A DNA stretch of 64,000 bases from Ligustrum vulgare (GCA_963555705.1 OY743181.1:28834513-28898512), one strand, 5' to 3'. Counted from the first letter of the stretch, positions 1 through 13,220 are shown. The notes: generated by a model from the sequence alone, not told the origin. Program-made: numbers and translations.

Positions 1-540
1 TTCCAAATCAATTATTTTCGATTTTCAATTTAATCTTTAAGCTCTTAACATTTTTTTAAAACTTTAAATACCAAAACCCTAATTTAAGATTTATTTTCTT
101 TTGGCTAGATGAAGCGTTTGGAGATTTAGAAGAATAAAGTGATTATTCTCGCTCAACTTCCAAAGTCGTGAATTAAGGTAGACTCGTCCCTATTAATTGA
201 TTTAAATTATGATTGCATGTAAATCTGTATTTTATGTGACTTATGTGCATTTATTGTATGAGGTGAGACAAGAACATATTTCTTATGAAATATTTATAAT
301 GTTATATGAAGCATGCCATAACATATATGCATTTTATTGCATGAGATGAGACGAGACTATCATTTGTGTTCACTATGTGGCACTTATGATTTATATGATG
401 TTGTCACAATATAATTTGCATGTTTATGTGTTCAATTATAATATAGATTAATTAATCGACGATGATTCTACTAAGTATTTCTATGAAATATTCATTCCTT
501 TTTTTAACTAGAAAGCTTACGGGAGAGACGACGAACACAT
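1..540. other. Unassigned AT-rich sequence
   Basis: I see no coding region, RNA gene or recognisable repeat boundary here. The stretch leads without a visible break into the gypsy-type internal region that follows, so it may be the upstream part of the same element. Confidence 0.4.
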
Positions 541-1315
541 AAGGCATAAAAAATCTTTAACTTTTCTTTGTAGTCTTTGTGACTCGCATAAATAAGTCTA
601 AGGAGTTCTCTGAACCTGGTACCCTAAAGTCATCTGGTCTTGGATTCACCGACTCAAAACTCGTTAAAAGGGTTACATAGAAAGCAAATAAGAAAAGTAT
701 TACACAAAGATGGTAAGAGATAAAGACATAGAAAAAAGAAAGAAAAGTCGTCCGTAAAGAGTAAAATAAAGTGCTTAGTATAATCTTTGAGATTGAGACT
801 TTGGAAACTAAAAGCTTGGATTAGGGAACCTCTTACCAGTGATCGTCTGGGAAAACTTAGCTAATCCTGATCACCTTATGTGGAAAAATGCAAAATTTAG
901 ATGTTAAGAAACTACATTAGTAGAAGGAATCTTTGGATTTGAGAGAAAACCATGAGGAAATGATCATACCTGAGAGATGCAAGAAATTGAAAGAAAAGCA
1001 TTGTCTAACCACCTGGGATATGGGCTTATCCAATTTTTAGTCACACTATCTTGAGTATTTCTTGATATGAGTATGCATTTAATTTTGGCTATTCACACAC
1101 ACACACACACACGTGATAAGTTGAGCATGAAGTAAGCAAGTAAAAACTGTTTTTATCATATTGTCTAATTATTTCCCTTGAGTGGATGTTTTATACGAAG
1201 CGAACCTAAGGCATTATGGTATGCAAATTGATAGAAAATAAAAATGTTTTGATTTGAGTTTTAGTTTATAGTTAGTTTGTTCGAGGACGAACAATAATTC
1301 TAGTTTTGGAGTATT
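541..1315 (+). mobile_element. 3' internal region of a Ty3/gypsy-like LTR element (copy 1)
   Basis: This stretch is similar to 2395-3169: the same run around the words ctttgtgactcg, gaacctggtaccctaaagt and aaagtcgtcc occurs in both, each about 0.6-0.7 kb before an LTR start. It ends in a ttcgaggacgaacaa motif and a purine-rich tract just before TGATAAGTATATTTTATACA, the usual end of the internal region in plant gypsy elements. No gag, protease, RT or integrase frame is visible. A short (CA)n run lies at 1094-1112. Family membership is inferred from terminal structure, not from protein. Confidence 0.6.
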
Positions 1316-2165
1316 TGATAAGTATATTTTATACACTTATTTATATGCTAAAGCTAGGATATTGTAATGTCATTTTAGAATAAATGCTGCCCAAATTATT
1401 GTTATTTGTTACTATTTTAGAAAACATCCCAAAATATCTAGAATGAAGCATATGAAGTGAATTGAAGGCAAAAACACGTTAAATGGAGATTAATTGCACA
1501 CATGAGAAGTCGAGTAGGTTAGACGAAACTAAAAGAAGTGAATTAGAAGAAATCAGAAGTGTGAGGACGATATTGCTCTAAGGACTTGAGGTGAAAATAA
1601 AAGATGTAGACCAACTTAAAAGGAACGAAAGACAAAAATTTCATGGAAATCATAGAACCAAGCAATCACCTAGTGCTCTAGAAACGAGGCAGCGTCTAAA
1701 CTTGAACTCCAAGCGATCGCCTGGAGTTGAACCAAGTGATCGCTTGGGAGTCTGGCTAGGCGTTGAGTGGGCTTTTTCTGTGCGGGTTTTGGCATGTTTC
1801 CTTCAAGACCTATATATACAACTTGGGAGGCACGAATTCCAAACCTTTGACTCAACTAAGAAGAGCCTAAAACTTAGATTTTATCAATAGATTATTGGGG
1901 ATCAACGCATAGCAAATGGACGAAACTTTAAGATCACAAGAAGAATTGAATCTAGGTGCATACTTTCCATTCTTCTATAAACGCATATTTTTATTGTTTC
2001 TTTTATTTACTTATTATGTGTAACTAAATTCCATATTGGGATGAACGATATAGCCTAACTTTATTAATTTAATTTCAAATTCCGTTGTTTTAATGATTCG
2101 TTGCATGTATAGATTTATTACTGTGTTTAATGCGTGAATTAATTGGCCACTAATTCATGATCATG
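1316..2165 (+). mobile_element. Gypsy-like LTR, copy 1 (truncated at its 3' end)
   Basis: It starts TGATAAGTATATTTTATACA directly after a polypurine-like tract and resembles the LTR starting at 3170 and the LTRs at 21831 and 28173 (reverse strand). A TATA-like tatatata lies at 1811-1818. Around 2165 the LTR-like sequence passes directly into internal-type sequence (the word gggtataagcca also found reversed near 22515), and no primer binding site is seen. The LTR end and the 5' internal part therefore appear deleted. The right boundary is approximate. Confidence 0.55.
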
Positions 2166-3169
2166 AGTTGTTGGTTTTGTACCTTTAGTTAAAGGGATTT
2201 TGATCAACGGGTATAAGCCAACAGAAAAAAAATATTGATATTTGTCTTATTCTTCTCTTCATAGCCTTAGTGACTTAAGCAAGTAAGCTTTTAAAGGTCT
2301 TTAAAACCTGGTAACAAAAATTCATCTGAGTTGGAAGTTATCAACCAAAATCTCGTTGCTTGGGTCACTTAAAAAGCTTAATGGAAAGAGGACTTACACA
2401 AAAGACGCTAAGACATCTTTAACTTTTCTTTGTCACCTTTGTGACTCGAGTAATTGAGTCTCTAAGGGTTCTCTGAACCCGGTACCCTAAAGTCGTCAGG
2501 CTTGGGAGTTATCAAGCCAAAACTCGCTACAGGGGTCACATAATAAGCAAATGAGAAAAGTATTGCATAAATATGGGTAAGAGACAAGGACATAGAAAGA
2601 AAAGTCGTCCATTTATAATAAAGTGCATAATATAAGCTTAGTTGACTAGAACTTTAGAAATTGGAGGTGTGAAACTGTAAACTATTTATTATTGATTTTT
2701 TGTGCATGCTTGTGACTAGTCCTAACTATCTTGTGTGGAAAAATTCATTATATAAATATTTAGAATTCATATGAATAGAAGGAACCTCGGGATATGTGGG
2801 AAAAGTATAAGATTATGATCATCCATGAGAGTTGTAAGGAAATAAAAAGAAATCACTGATTGACTACGTGGAATTTGGGTTTGCTTGTACATGATAAGTG
2901 GGACTATGTTAGGTATGTTTTTATGCAAGTATGCGTTTGATTTTGGATATTCACACACAAACTTGGAAAGTCGAGCATAGGATAAGTAGAAATAATTTTT
3001 ATGGTGTTCAGTTCTCTTTTATAAAGTGTATTTTTTTGAACCTAGGGCAATATGGTAAGCAAGTTGACAGGTTGAGAAAAATATATTTGTTATTTAGTTT
3101 GTTTTACATGTTTATTTTAGTTTCAGTTTGTTCGAAAATGAAGAAATAGTTTAGTTTGGGGGCCGGGTT
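2166..3169 (+). mobile_element. 3' internal region of a Ty3/gypsy-like element (copy 2)
   Basis: It repeats the structure of 541-1315 and also matches, in reverse, the internal region near 22440-22560 of the element at 15085-28173. It ends in ttcgaaaatgaagaa, a degenerate form of the ttcgaggacgaacaa motif, and a G-rich tract before the next LTR. No protein-coding frame of a known retrotransposon domain is present. Confidence 0.55.
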
Positions 3170-4332
3170 TGATAAGTATATTTTATACATTTATTTATCT
3201 GTCAAAATTAGGATATTATATTTTCTTTCATTAATAAATTCTACTTAGTTTTTCTAATTTGTCATTATTTCTGATTTTATCTCAAAATCAAGAAAATGAA
3301 GGAATTGAAGCAAATACACAGCAATTAAATGATAGTTGGAGCAAAATCATGCATGTGGAAGATGATGGAGTCAACCGCTCAATTAATTCAATTCTTTGGG
3401 GATTCAAGTGGACAAAGGCAAGGAATTGTGAAGATCACCAAGATCTTGTGGGTTCTTAGTGCAAGATGATGCTAAGACTTCAATACGCACAATTTCGGAT
3501 TTTATTTACATTGTTTTATTTTGTTTTTCATTCAAAGAACATGATTTGTAAGATTTTAATTCGGGATTGACGATATAGATTTAATATTTATAAGTTTTAT
3601 TTCAATTCTCAAGTTGGGATTATGTTTTTAGGTATTGAATTTAGTATTGCTTTTAATATATGAATTAATTAGCTACTATTTCATGGAATTTGTGGGTGTT
3701 TTCATAATTTGAGAGGTGAGGTAACAACTAGACCACATAGTAAAATTCAGTAATTTCAACAAAAAGGTAAAGATATGAATTTGTGGTTGTATGTGATCAA
3801 TTATGAATTCGTATGAGATTTTATGCATTTGACTAAAGAAGAATTCTGACTCAACATAGAGATATGTGATTGACTTAGTTAAAAATGGCTAATTTGAACT
3901 CAAGAGATGTAAATTAGATACATGAGTGAATTCGATCAAATAACATTTTAGAAAACAACATGAGATGCAAAATTAAGTGAATATTACTTCGAAATTGTTA
4001 GTCCAGATATTGCTTTATTGTTAGAAAACTTATTGCTTTTATAGCTTAAAAGTAGTTGGTATTAGTTTACTTTTCCATTTCTTAGTTATTTGAATTGTTT
4101 ACTTCTTGAATTTCTCAATTTATTTGTCGTAATTGGGTCCTTTTGCAATTTAAATTTCATAGTTTAGTTGTTGCCTTGTTTTAGAGACTTTAGATCAAAG
4201 TAATTAAGTTGATAAAAAATAAACTAGTCCTTATGTGTTTGACAACTAAGAATCAAAAGTCCACTTTATTACCTATTCACGATATTGTACACTTGTGATT
4301 CAATAAATCCGATGAATAGTCGCACCTAATCA
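3170..4332 (+). mobile_element. Gypsy-like LTR, copy 2
   Basis: It begins TGATAAGTATATTTTATACA and ends near cacctaatca. The preceding gatattgtacacttgtgatt resembles the LTR end of the element at 15085-28173, where gatatcgtacacttgcaatt occurs on the - strand. The span of 1163 bp is close to the uninterrupted LTR length of that element. I could not identify a target-site duplication, because the other end of this element lies in rearranged sequence. Confidence 0.55.
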
Positions 4333-4453
4333 ACACACATATTAGAGATTTATTCCAATTCACATATTTAATCATAAGTAACCCTTAATTTCCAACAATA
4401 GTAGCCAAAGATTACGAGTACAAATATCCAATTTTGATCATATGCAAACCTAA

Positions 4454-4847
4454 GGGGCCGTTCTCTTTGTATTTGGATTTTGAGTTTTGGATTTTGTTTT
4501 GAATTTTGGATTTTGGTTGTTTGTTTTGAGATTGCTGAAAACATGTTCCCTTTGTAATTTTGGAAAACTGTTTTCAAAAATAGAAAACTGAAAAATGCGT
4601 TTACTTTGTAATTTTTTGATATATTTATTTTGTGATATTTTATATGTAAAAAATGGTCGATTTGTTGAATTAAATTAATTTTAATGTTAATAAATCAGTT
4701 AGTTCTCTATGTCAATAAATTCATCATTAATATTGTATCAGCTAAACAAAAATTTAACCTTATACCAACAAAATCTTAACATGGATCTATATATAATGGC
4801 AAAATAATATAAGAATTTTAAGTGAAGGAAGAGTCTCACATTTACAA

Positions 4848-4899
<52 letters not shown>

Positions 4900-5645
4900 A
4901 AATTACAAAAAAAAATCTTAACATGGATCTATATAATGACAAAATAACATAACATTTTCAAGTGAAGGAAATGTCTCACTTTTACTCAAAATAAATAAAT
5001 AAATAAAATTTACCAAAAAAAAAAAAAATCTTAACATGGATCTATATATAATGACAAAATAACATAAGAATTTCAAGTGAATGAAGTGTCTCACTTTTAC
5101 AATAAATAAATAAAAAAAATTAAAAAAAGATTTACAAAAAAAAAAAAAAAAAAAAAAATCTTAACATGGATCTATATATAATGATAAAATAATATAAGAA
5201 TTTCAAGTGAAGGATGTGTCTCACTTTTACAAAAAAAAAAAATAATAATTTACAAAAAAAAAAAAATCTTAACATGGATCTATATATAATAACAAAATAA
5301 CATAAGAACTTCAAATGAAGGAAGTGTCTAACATTTAAAATAATAATAATAATAATAATAATAATGAATAAATAAATAAATTATAAAAAAAATAAAAAAT
5401 CTTAACATGGATCTATATATAATGACAAAATAATATAAGAACTTTAAGTGAATGAAGTGTCTCACATTTACAAAAAAAAAAAATCCAAAACGCAATAAAC
5501 TCGTTTTGAGTTTCCTTTATATTTTTTTTTTTTTTTGGTGTTTTGGAAAACGCGTTTCTGAAAATGGGCAAAGTGAACGCGTTTTCGATATTTCCAAAAA
5601 TCGAAAAACTCAAAACGGGTTCAAAACAGCAAAGAGAACGGGGCC
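4454..5645. mobile_element. MITE-like DNA transposon with terminal inverted repeats
   Basis: The ends are inverted copies: GGGGCCGTTCTCTTTG at 4454 and the reverse complement of GGCCCCGTTCTCTTTG ending at 5645. The flanks are TAA (4451-4453) and TAG (5646-5648), which fits a PIF/Harbinger-type 3-bp target duplication with one later change, but this is not secure. Subterminal DNA is rich in gttttgga and cgttttgag words, also found in the repeats near 42400-43000 and 50700-51470. There is no transposase, so the element would be non-autonomous. Confidence 0.6.
4773..5482. repeat. Tandem repeat array of six units inside the MITE
   Basis: The word atcttaacatggatctata starts at 4773, 4915, 5028, 5158, 5266 and 5399, giving spacings of 142, 113, 130, 108 and 133 bp. 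Each unit continues through a conserved gacaaaataacataaga-like core and a gtctcactttta-like end into a variable A-rich or (TAA)n spacer; the longest (TAA)n is at 4849-4893. Unit length differs mainly through these spacers. Confidence 0.85.
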
Positions 5646-6355
5646 TAGTATTTTCAAAATGTTAAATTTAGACAAGCTCTTTCAACAATAGACAGATTTG
5701 ATGAGCGAAAGCTATATGTCTGTCTTATGGCTAAAATTTAGGCGATTGATTACTCACATCAAAGGCAAACCAAGGGACCATTTTATAATTTTATTACAAA
5801 CTTGCAAAGAAAATGAAGTGTTCATGAGGAGAGTTGGAACAAAGATTGTCATTATCCTGCACAAAATGGGGCCTTTGCTCCAGAAAGAAAAACATCCCCA
5901 TTTGAGAATGCTTTAAGATTAATTATAAAGATTTATCTTCAATTATATTTCTCAAGAATCCAGATTCAGTGTAAAGTAAGGCAAATTGGACATAATAATT
6001 TGGCAATGTCATTTGGTGTGATCAAAGGGTTCTTTGAGTGTTTTTTTATACTATCAAACATTTGAAAAATAAATGGTCCCACAAATTTGGTGTCCCTCAA
6101 GGTTATTTCCAAATCTAATGCTTGGATCCTGCATAAAAAACTAAATTGTGTCGACATATGTCTAACGAGCACGATTATGATTATAAATATCTATTGATAT
6201 CTATTGATGATATTACATAGGAAAATATTATGTAGATCATCGATATTTTAAGTACCAGTATAGATGGTAATGCTGTGCCACCGTTGTACATAGCATTAAC
6301 CTGTCTGTCATTTAGCATCATTTATTTTATCTTCGTAAACTATGCATTTAGGATG
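5646..6355. other. Unassigned sequence between MITE and LTR element
   Basis: Only short frames are present (72 codons at 5698-5916 on the + strand, 68 codons at 5966-6172 on the - strand), and neither matches a family I recognise. This may be older host or transposon sequence that received both neighbouring insertions. Confidence 0.4.
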
Positions 6356-6360
6356 TATTT

Positions 6361-7738
6361 TGTTGGGAATCCGGGTTGTTCTACTCACAAAAATTGATTT
6401 CTTGTGATAGATCATCCCGTTACAGGATTTTCTGTTCTATGTATTCAACTTGGAACAAATAATTTTGTGCACATAAAAAGAAAGAGATATTACCCTTGTA
6501 GCGTGATTTACAATAATCTCTTTTCGCTGCTTCTTGATTTCACCAAAGCTTCAAACCCTCAAGCTTTCCTCGGTGTTCTCCAATGGCAGCTGTGCAGGTG
6601 CGTGGTCACCTTTCTCAAGATCTAGGTTAAACTAGGTTTAGGGTTTCTTTGTAAAGAGGAAACACACACTACACACTTTAGTGTGTGTTTCGCCACTTTG
6701 CCAATTAGGTTAAGAAAAATAGTCTTTGGAGACTATTTGTAATATCTTTACACTCTAAAACCCTATCAGGCCTAGTACCATAACTCAGGCTCATTTCTGC
6801 ACAACCCAATACAGGTAATAAGTCTGTATAAACCCATTATAGTGAAGCCACCGAGGGAACCTGATCGGACCCAATTAAACTAAGCTCCAATAAATTAATT
6901 ATGACCCGATCAACTCTTGATCAGTCAAAATTAATTTATTAATCACGTTCTATTCCACTAAAAGAACGAGATTGCACTCTTAGTAAAATTGAAATTACTG
7001 AAACAATTAATCAATAATTATATCCTCTGACTTATCGTTCTTACATGTTACCCCCGTCGATCAACTCGAATATTCGGAGCAAGTTAAAATGACCAAAATG
7101 CCCTTCTTCGAATATTCATAAATTCTGAACTCTCATCTTCTGTCTGACAGTTCGATGTGATCCCATCACATCATAGAATTCAACAGTCACTGTCGAATTA
7201 CTGAGCTCAGATTCAACTGTCCACTAGAAGAACCAGTGAGATTATGATCATACCTAAAAGGTGACGGATTCCATAATACTAATATATGTTCCTCGTTAGT
7301 TCACTTTAATTCCCAAAGTATCGAGATATTGATCAGCAATTTGATCTCACCCATTGATACCTCAAAGAACTTCAAGTTAGTAATCGAAGTCCATTATCCT
7401 ATTAGGATTAAGGTCCCACGTACGATAATCAAGTGAAATTAAATTTGAATGGTCAATGTCACAAATTAATTTCACGTGGTCCCATCCAATACGTTCCAAA
7501 CATACTCTCAATTTTATTACCAAAGTCAAAGACAGACTTTAATAAAATCGAGACGATCTTATCAAAATAAATTGTCCATATTTATTTACTGATCGTGAAC
7601 GTTAATTTTAGATCGAATCACAAATTGAATCTTTCTGTGTTTAACAACTTAAACACTCAACTTTATATTAATACAATCAATAAACATTTTATTTCGAATG
7701 TCGTGAATTATACTCTATGGGCATATATAATTCCAACA
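6361..7738 (-). repeat. 3' LTR of the 8.7 kb copia-type element
   Basis: 1378 bp, direct repeat of 13629-15043. It lacks a 37-bp segment present in the other LTR near 14930-14966. That segment is flanked by short CAA repeats, so a deletion in this copy is likely. Confidence 0.9.
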
Positions 7739-7750
7739 ATCTCCCACTTG
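7739..7750 (-). promoter_or_regulatory. Polypurine tract of the 8.7 kb element
   Basis: On the - strand CAAGTGGGAGAT abuts the 3' LTR, the position where plus-strand DNA synthesis is primed. The copia element at 44487-50528 has the same tract at the same place. Confidence 0.8.
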
Positions 7751-10700
7751 CCCTTAGAGTATACATGAAATATCGAATAATCCATCTTGTCAACGCCATC
7801 ATTACACTAATGATTATGTCCTCAACCAAGATAGTAACACCTTTCGATGTAAGTCACGGTTGTATAACAAACAATCCAAGATTGTGTTATACCCAACCAA
7901 TTAACCACATTATCTCCCAGTTATATTCCAATTTTGACGACTCTTAAGAGTCCTAGTCAAATCAGATCTTAATTAGTTTTAATCCATCAGATCACAAACT
8001 GAATAGATAAGCAAATATTTACTCGTTTTTTGAAAACGTTTCAGTATATGCTTTACCTCTATTCAATGATCTGATCCTGGATCAAACTAATAATTACCAA
8101 CAATATCCCCAGCATAAGATATGACCTATCTAGTGCAAAGTAAGGCTTCCTATAGCCGGAGCATAAGGAACCTTCTCTATCTTACCATGAGTCTTAGGAG
8201 AATACTCATAAGATAGATAAAGTCCACAAATAATATTATTCCTTTCAAGACTTCAATATTGCAAATGTAGATAGTATCTTATTATTACATGAAACTTGAG
8301 ACTTTCTATTTCATTTTTCTCCCACTCCGAAAAGTACGGGTGTCTAGAAAAAATAGACAGTCATCTACAAGTCCTTCAAGTCTAATTGCTGGTGCTAATT
8401 ACTATTTAATGAAAATACTCTCACACATTAGTAGAGTGTCATTCAAATAAATAGTCGCGAAAACTGACTCATCTTTCTGTATACTCAAGTATACTTAAGA
8501 TATATCAAGATTTTGATCAAGAACATGTATCACAATCATTCGATCAAATTCTTTATTCCATATGTTGAACAAATACCCAAATCCAAAGTTGGAAACTTGT
8601 AAGTCATGAATTTTACTTTCATGGTTTTTAATATGAACTCATCAGATTACACTTTGTAAATGATTTCCTCGAGATGCATTCAAGAAACAACTTCTTGACA
8701 TCCATATGTCGTACCTCATTTTCACAATGAACGACAATGGATGAAAGATCCAGGTAAATATTCGCATGGCAATTGGCAAGAAGGGTTTCACAAACCCACA
8801 GCCATGAGCCTTGCGCTGAAGGCATCAACCTTCTCATCTACCATTCTCCTATCATCTTAAAAATCATCACACTCTATAGGTTTGACCCCATTAGGTGTGT
8901 TTACAAATATCCAAACCCTAGTGTAGTACAAGGAATCCAATTCCGAGTTCTCGTTCACCTTCCATGATTTCAATTCCATAACTTCTACCACTTCCCTAAA
9001 TGAGGAGTCATTCTCTTATTTCAGTAGAGACTGTCTAAAAAGACTCTCCGTAGAATAAGCGTCAAGAAGGTGGTCTTACAACCCTCCCACTCCAATTAGT
9101 CGCTGGAAGTGTATTTCCATTATGTCCAAACAGAGTCCCTTCCTCTCCTCCCACTACTTGGTTATATCCCTAATTGGGATCAACCTCTTCACTACCTCTT
9201 TATGAACATAAAGAAGAGGCAAAACAGTGAGAACAACTTCGACTACAACCTTTGGTTTTTCCCTGTCCATTGGGTTCACCAGGCAAAAATAGTGGTTGAA
9301 CCACTTGCCTTATTTCTCCCACTAGGATCAGCAACCATCGGTTCCGTAGGAAGTCCCAAATCATCAAGATTAATTCTATGCGGAAACCTGGAATCAAGTT
9401 GTTTGAACCACGTTCTAACATCTTATCCAATAGAATTTTACTTGTGGATTTGTATTCTTCCATATGCCTTATCCTCTAAGAAAGTTACATTTGTACTGAA
9501 CAAATACTTTCTTGACCAGAGGACTATAGAAGAAATAATTTCTAGTTTCGCTGCATACCTTATAATCAAACCTTCATTGTTGCCTCCATCTCGTCAATCC
9601 TGGCTTTCAGCTTGTGTGCCAAAAGTCCCCAAATCTGAATGTGGTGTAAACTGAGCTTGCACCCATGCCACAACTCTAGGGGTATTTCAGGAAACGAATC
9701 AATGGTACTAGGCTATGAAGGAACCTGACTATCTCCGGTATACATTCCCAAATGAAACTAGTAACGAGGATAACTCATCATTGATTTGGTATTACCTTGT
9801 TCTCCTTTTCCAATAAATGGTTCCTAAACTCATATGAGAGATACACAAACCTCGATCAAATCGAAGTATTTCGATTCTCTTAATTACTTCTCAACTTCTA
9901 TCCAAGATTCTAGAATTTCTTCAACATTTCGGATTAATGAGATATTAAGTATGTAATCGAGATCTGGAGTGATCATCAATAAAAGTGATGAATTACTCGT
10001 ACTCTCTCGTATCTTAAGCACAAAAGAATCCATTCATATCGAAATGTATTAATCCTCAAACTCTTAAGTCCATATAATGTACAAGGACTCTGGGTTATAT
10101 AATCCTCTAAACAAGATTCAGAAAAATAGTATAGATTCCACCTCAGATCCTTTTGAGGTCCATCCCTTACTAGTATTAGAATCGAGTTTTGGATAAGTGT
10201 AACCAAGCCTAAAATCTTAATCATTTTACCCTCTAAATAAAATTCAAAAGCCCACATAGATTCCACCTCCAAAATACTTAGAGGTTATCTTTACTAGTCT
10301 TTCAATCTTATTTAGATAAATATGATTATCTTAAGATCTTATCAAAGAGTTCATTAATACAAGGAGTCATCTATCCCTTATCACTTGTGGTAATATTAAA
10401 CTTAGAACCATTTACAAGGCTTTGAGATTGTTAACCATTTGTCTCGCAACAATAAGAGCATTATTTAACTTAATTCCAACTAATGACTGGAGATTAAGCG
10501 CTAAATAATTCCGCTCAAATAATAAAGAGACAAAATAACAATCAAGTTGTTTCGCAAACATAAAAGCCCAACGGCTCTTTCCATATTACCATACCCGTGC
10601 TTATCCTTATAGTATACTCTATCTCATTGTGTCATTTGGTCACCTAGGACCATATTGCAACAACTTGCAATAGCGATTAGTTACTCTAGAATCTATAATC

Positions 10701-12250
10701 AAGATAGACTCAATTACTAACCATAACACAATGAATAGAGTCTTACTCCATTATAGAGTTTCCAAGAAAGGCTACTTCCTCATTAATCCTATCTTTGCTC
10801 AAAAGCAAAAAGGTTAGAGGGCCTACCATACTATCCGTTGCTTTAAAATAATCTCTTCTCTATGAATAGCTTACATTGAACCTTTCAGGGACACGTTCAT
10901 CCTGGTGAATATAGTCCACACTGAACCGCAAGAGATCATCTTAAAAGATTTCTCAAGCATTATGTCACATGAATCAATGTTTGCAAGTGGAACCTCCACC
11001 ACGTTAAAGTGACCAATCATGTTTTACCAAATGGTCTCTTATAAAAACGTGATCGGTTCATAAGTAGAGATATAATATAGCTTGATAGCATATTTTGTAT
11101 AATTAAAATGTTCAAATTATCATAAATACCCTTCCATCGAGAAAATAAATATGGTATCCCATTTTGATATTTTTATTGCGAAGTACTTGATATGAGAATC
11201 AAAACTATGCAAAATACCATCTCATCAAAATAAAACCATTTTCATTGGAAGATTTATAATTATTTTGAACAAGGATCTTCTAGCACGAACAAATGTCATA
11301 AGTGGAAAGAATTATAACGAGACATGTTACAGTTTTCGCAAATTAGTTGGTGATGTCTAAATATATAACTAGTTGTGGAAATACGACATTCAAATAAAAT
11401 AAATGTATTAAACACGAGTTGTATAAATGATGAATACTTTCATATATGATGCATGAATAAAAAATTATGCACAAGTAGACCCAAAACTACTATAATATGA
11501 CGACAACCTAAAACCCCAAAATCTTAAACACATTTCTCTATAGGAGAAATAAATGTGATTTATGGCTAGGTTGGGACTCTCCCACTAAATTAAATATATC
11601 TAGCATCTCATGCAATATTTAATTTATAGTCGTTAAAATTTGGCCATCATTGACATCGTTTGGATATTCTATAGGAAGTCCCCACGATATCATTAATTTA
11701 AGTGTCTAACCTCTATATTGATAATATTTCAAGTACCAAATTAATTATGTCACCTATAGGGTAATCATGATTAATTCACACTTAAAAAATCATCACCTTA
11801 TTGGGCCCAATCTAGTAACCAAAACAGTGCAGCCCTCCTATAGGGAGACTAATTAGATTAGCACGAGGCATACACAAATTTTTACTAATAGGCTAATAGG
11901 GGAGGCCGTGGGTTCAAAATATTTTGCACCCTCACTCACTTAATATTTTGAACTGTTGGGTTTTAATTTAATAAATACCAATCAATTTTAACCCTTAAAA
12001 TCAATTTAATTATTAATAAATATATTTATTTTCTGATCTAACATTTAGAAAAGAAAATATAATATAAAACAATGCATGACAGTATAGTACCTAGAGCGGT
12101 GTTTATGCGATCTACATGACATGTTATCTAATGACATTCATTCACAATTTAATTAAAGCATAAAATAAATGCGATAATAAAATAAATAAGAACATAATTT
12201 ATGGCCAAACCTAGACATGAAATTACAAATTAATTAAAGAGTCTATTGAG
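7751..12250 (-). pseudogene. Highly decayed copia polyprotein
   Basis: No open frame survives, but short stretches on the - strand keep the order of a copia polyprotein. Near 10685-10700 the translation reads IIDSRVTNR, resembling the protease motif IDSGATNH. At 8679-8708 it reads HMDVKKLFLE, resembling the RT motif QMDVKTAFLN. Near 8160-8200 the DNA resembles the downstream IPYA and CPKTH part of copia RT. These matches are short and recognised by eye. Apparent + strand frames, such as 181 codons at 9109-9654, have no recognisable content and run against the element. Function as a polyprotein is certainly lost. Confidence 0.5.
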
Positions 12251-12719
12251 CCACAAGCCGGCCAAATTCTTCAATTCCCATTTGTAAGTGTCCAGCCCAT
12301 TACTTGAACTCTTCAAATAATATTTCTCAGCCCATTACCAAACTGGTCCAATCTATAAAGCTTCAATCTTCAGCCCAAATACCAACATGAAGTGATCCAA
12401 TTAAATATTTCAGCCCATTGTAAAATTTAGTCAACATTGCATTGGCCCAGCTAAACGATTTAGCCCACATTGCAATTAATTAAAATAGACTAATCTTACA
12501 ATTCTGGGTCATATTTAATTTACCAAAAAATGTCCCAAATTCAATTTGAAATCTGGTCCAAAACAAAAGTACCAAGAACTGGCCCAACTGATTCCACTGT
12601 CTTCAGTCTTCACGCACGCAATGGATCTTTCTGAAAAACGCAGCCCAATGGAGTCCATTTACCATCTCTCTCTCCTTGCATGATGAATATATACAATATA
12701 TATATATACACAGTATCGA

Positions 12720-13220
12720 AATGAAGCCGCCGACATTTGTGGAAGTGCCGTCGCCGGAAAATGTCACAACCATTGTGACCACAACAGCAGCCCCATGTAC
12801 CGCAGCCGCCATCGCTATAAGATGGGTTGAGTGGCCGTAACAGCAGCAGCACCATGGGTGCTGCCATTTTGGAACCTGCTGCAGCGCTGCATCGCAGTGG
12901 CACCTGTGGTGCCGCTGCCACCGCGATCTAAGTGGGGTCACAGCGCCAAAGGCGGCGCGATCGACCACAGATCGCAGCGGTAGCACCCAAGTGCTGCCGA
13001 CTGCGTGTAGCGGCACTTACAAGTGTCACCGCCGCCGCGAACAAGGAGGAATCACAGCACCAAAAATGCCACCATCCACCGCCGATCGCAGCAGCAACAC
13101 TCACGAGTGAGGTCCACTGCTTGCATGCCGTTCATGGCTCACTTCCAGAAATTGCAAGCAAAGTCCTCCTTTTGTTGAAGATGGTGAAGTCTGGTGCACC
13201 AAGTGAAAATTGCGTCTGAA
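12720..13220. other. GC-rich segment within the 5' leader of the copia-type element
   Basis: About 500 bp far richer in G and C than its surroundings, dense in gcc, cgc and cag triplets and short self-similar words such as gcagcggtagc, gccgccatcgc and gccgccgcg. It lies between the primer site and the coding relic, where a leader is expected. It could be a captured piece of a GC-rich gene or an expanded leader repeat. The 137-codon frame on the - strand here has biased, low-complexity composition and I do not treat it as a gene. Confidence 0.5.

Noticed and set aside
6404..6625. Matching + strand frames in both LTRs of the 8.7 kb element (6404-6625 and 13672-13905)
   Set aside because: They are the same LTR sequence seen twice, with different ends because of small indels. 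No coding constraint is visible.
9109..9654. 181-codon + strand frame, the longest + strand frame in the window
   Set aside because: It runs against the orientation of the surrounding element, contains no recognisable domain, and overlaps the decayed copia polyprotein on the other strand. Likely a chance frame in decayed coding DNA.
12603..13016. 137-codon - strand frame rich in Cys, His and Ala
   Set aside because: It lies in the GC-rich leader island, where stops are rare. Composition is low-complexity and no motif is present.
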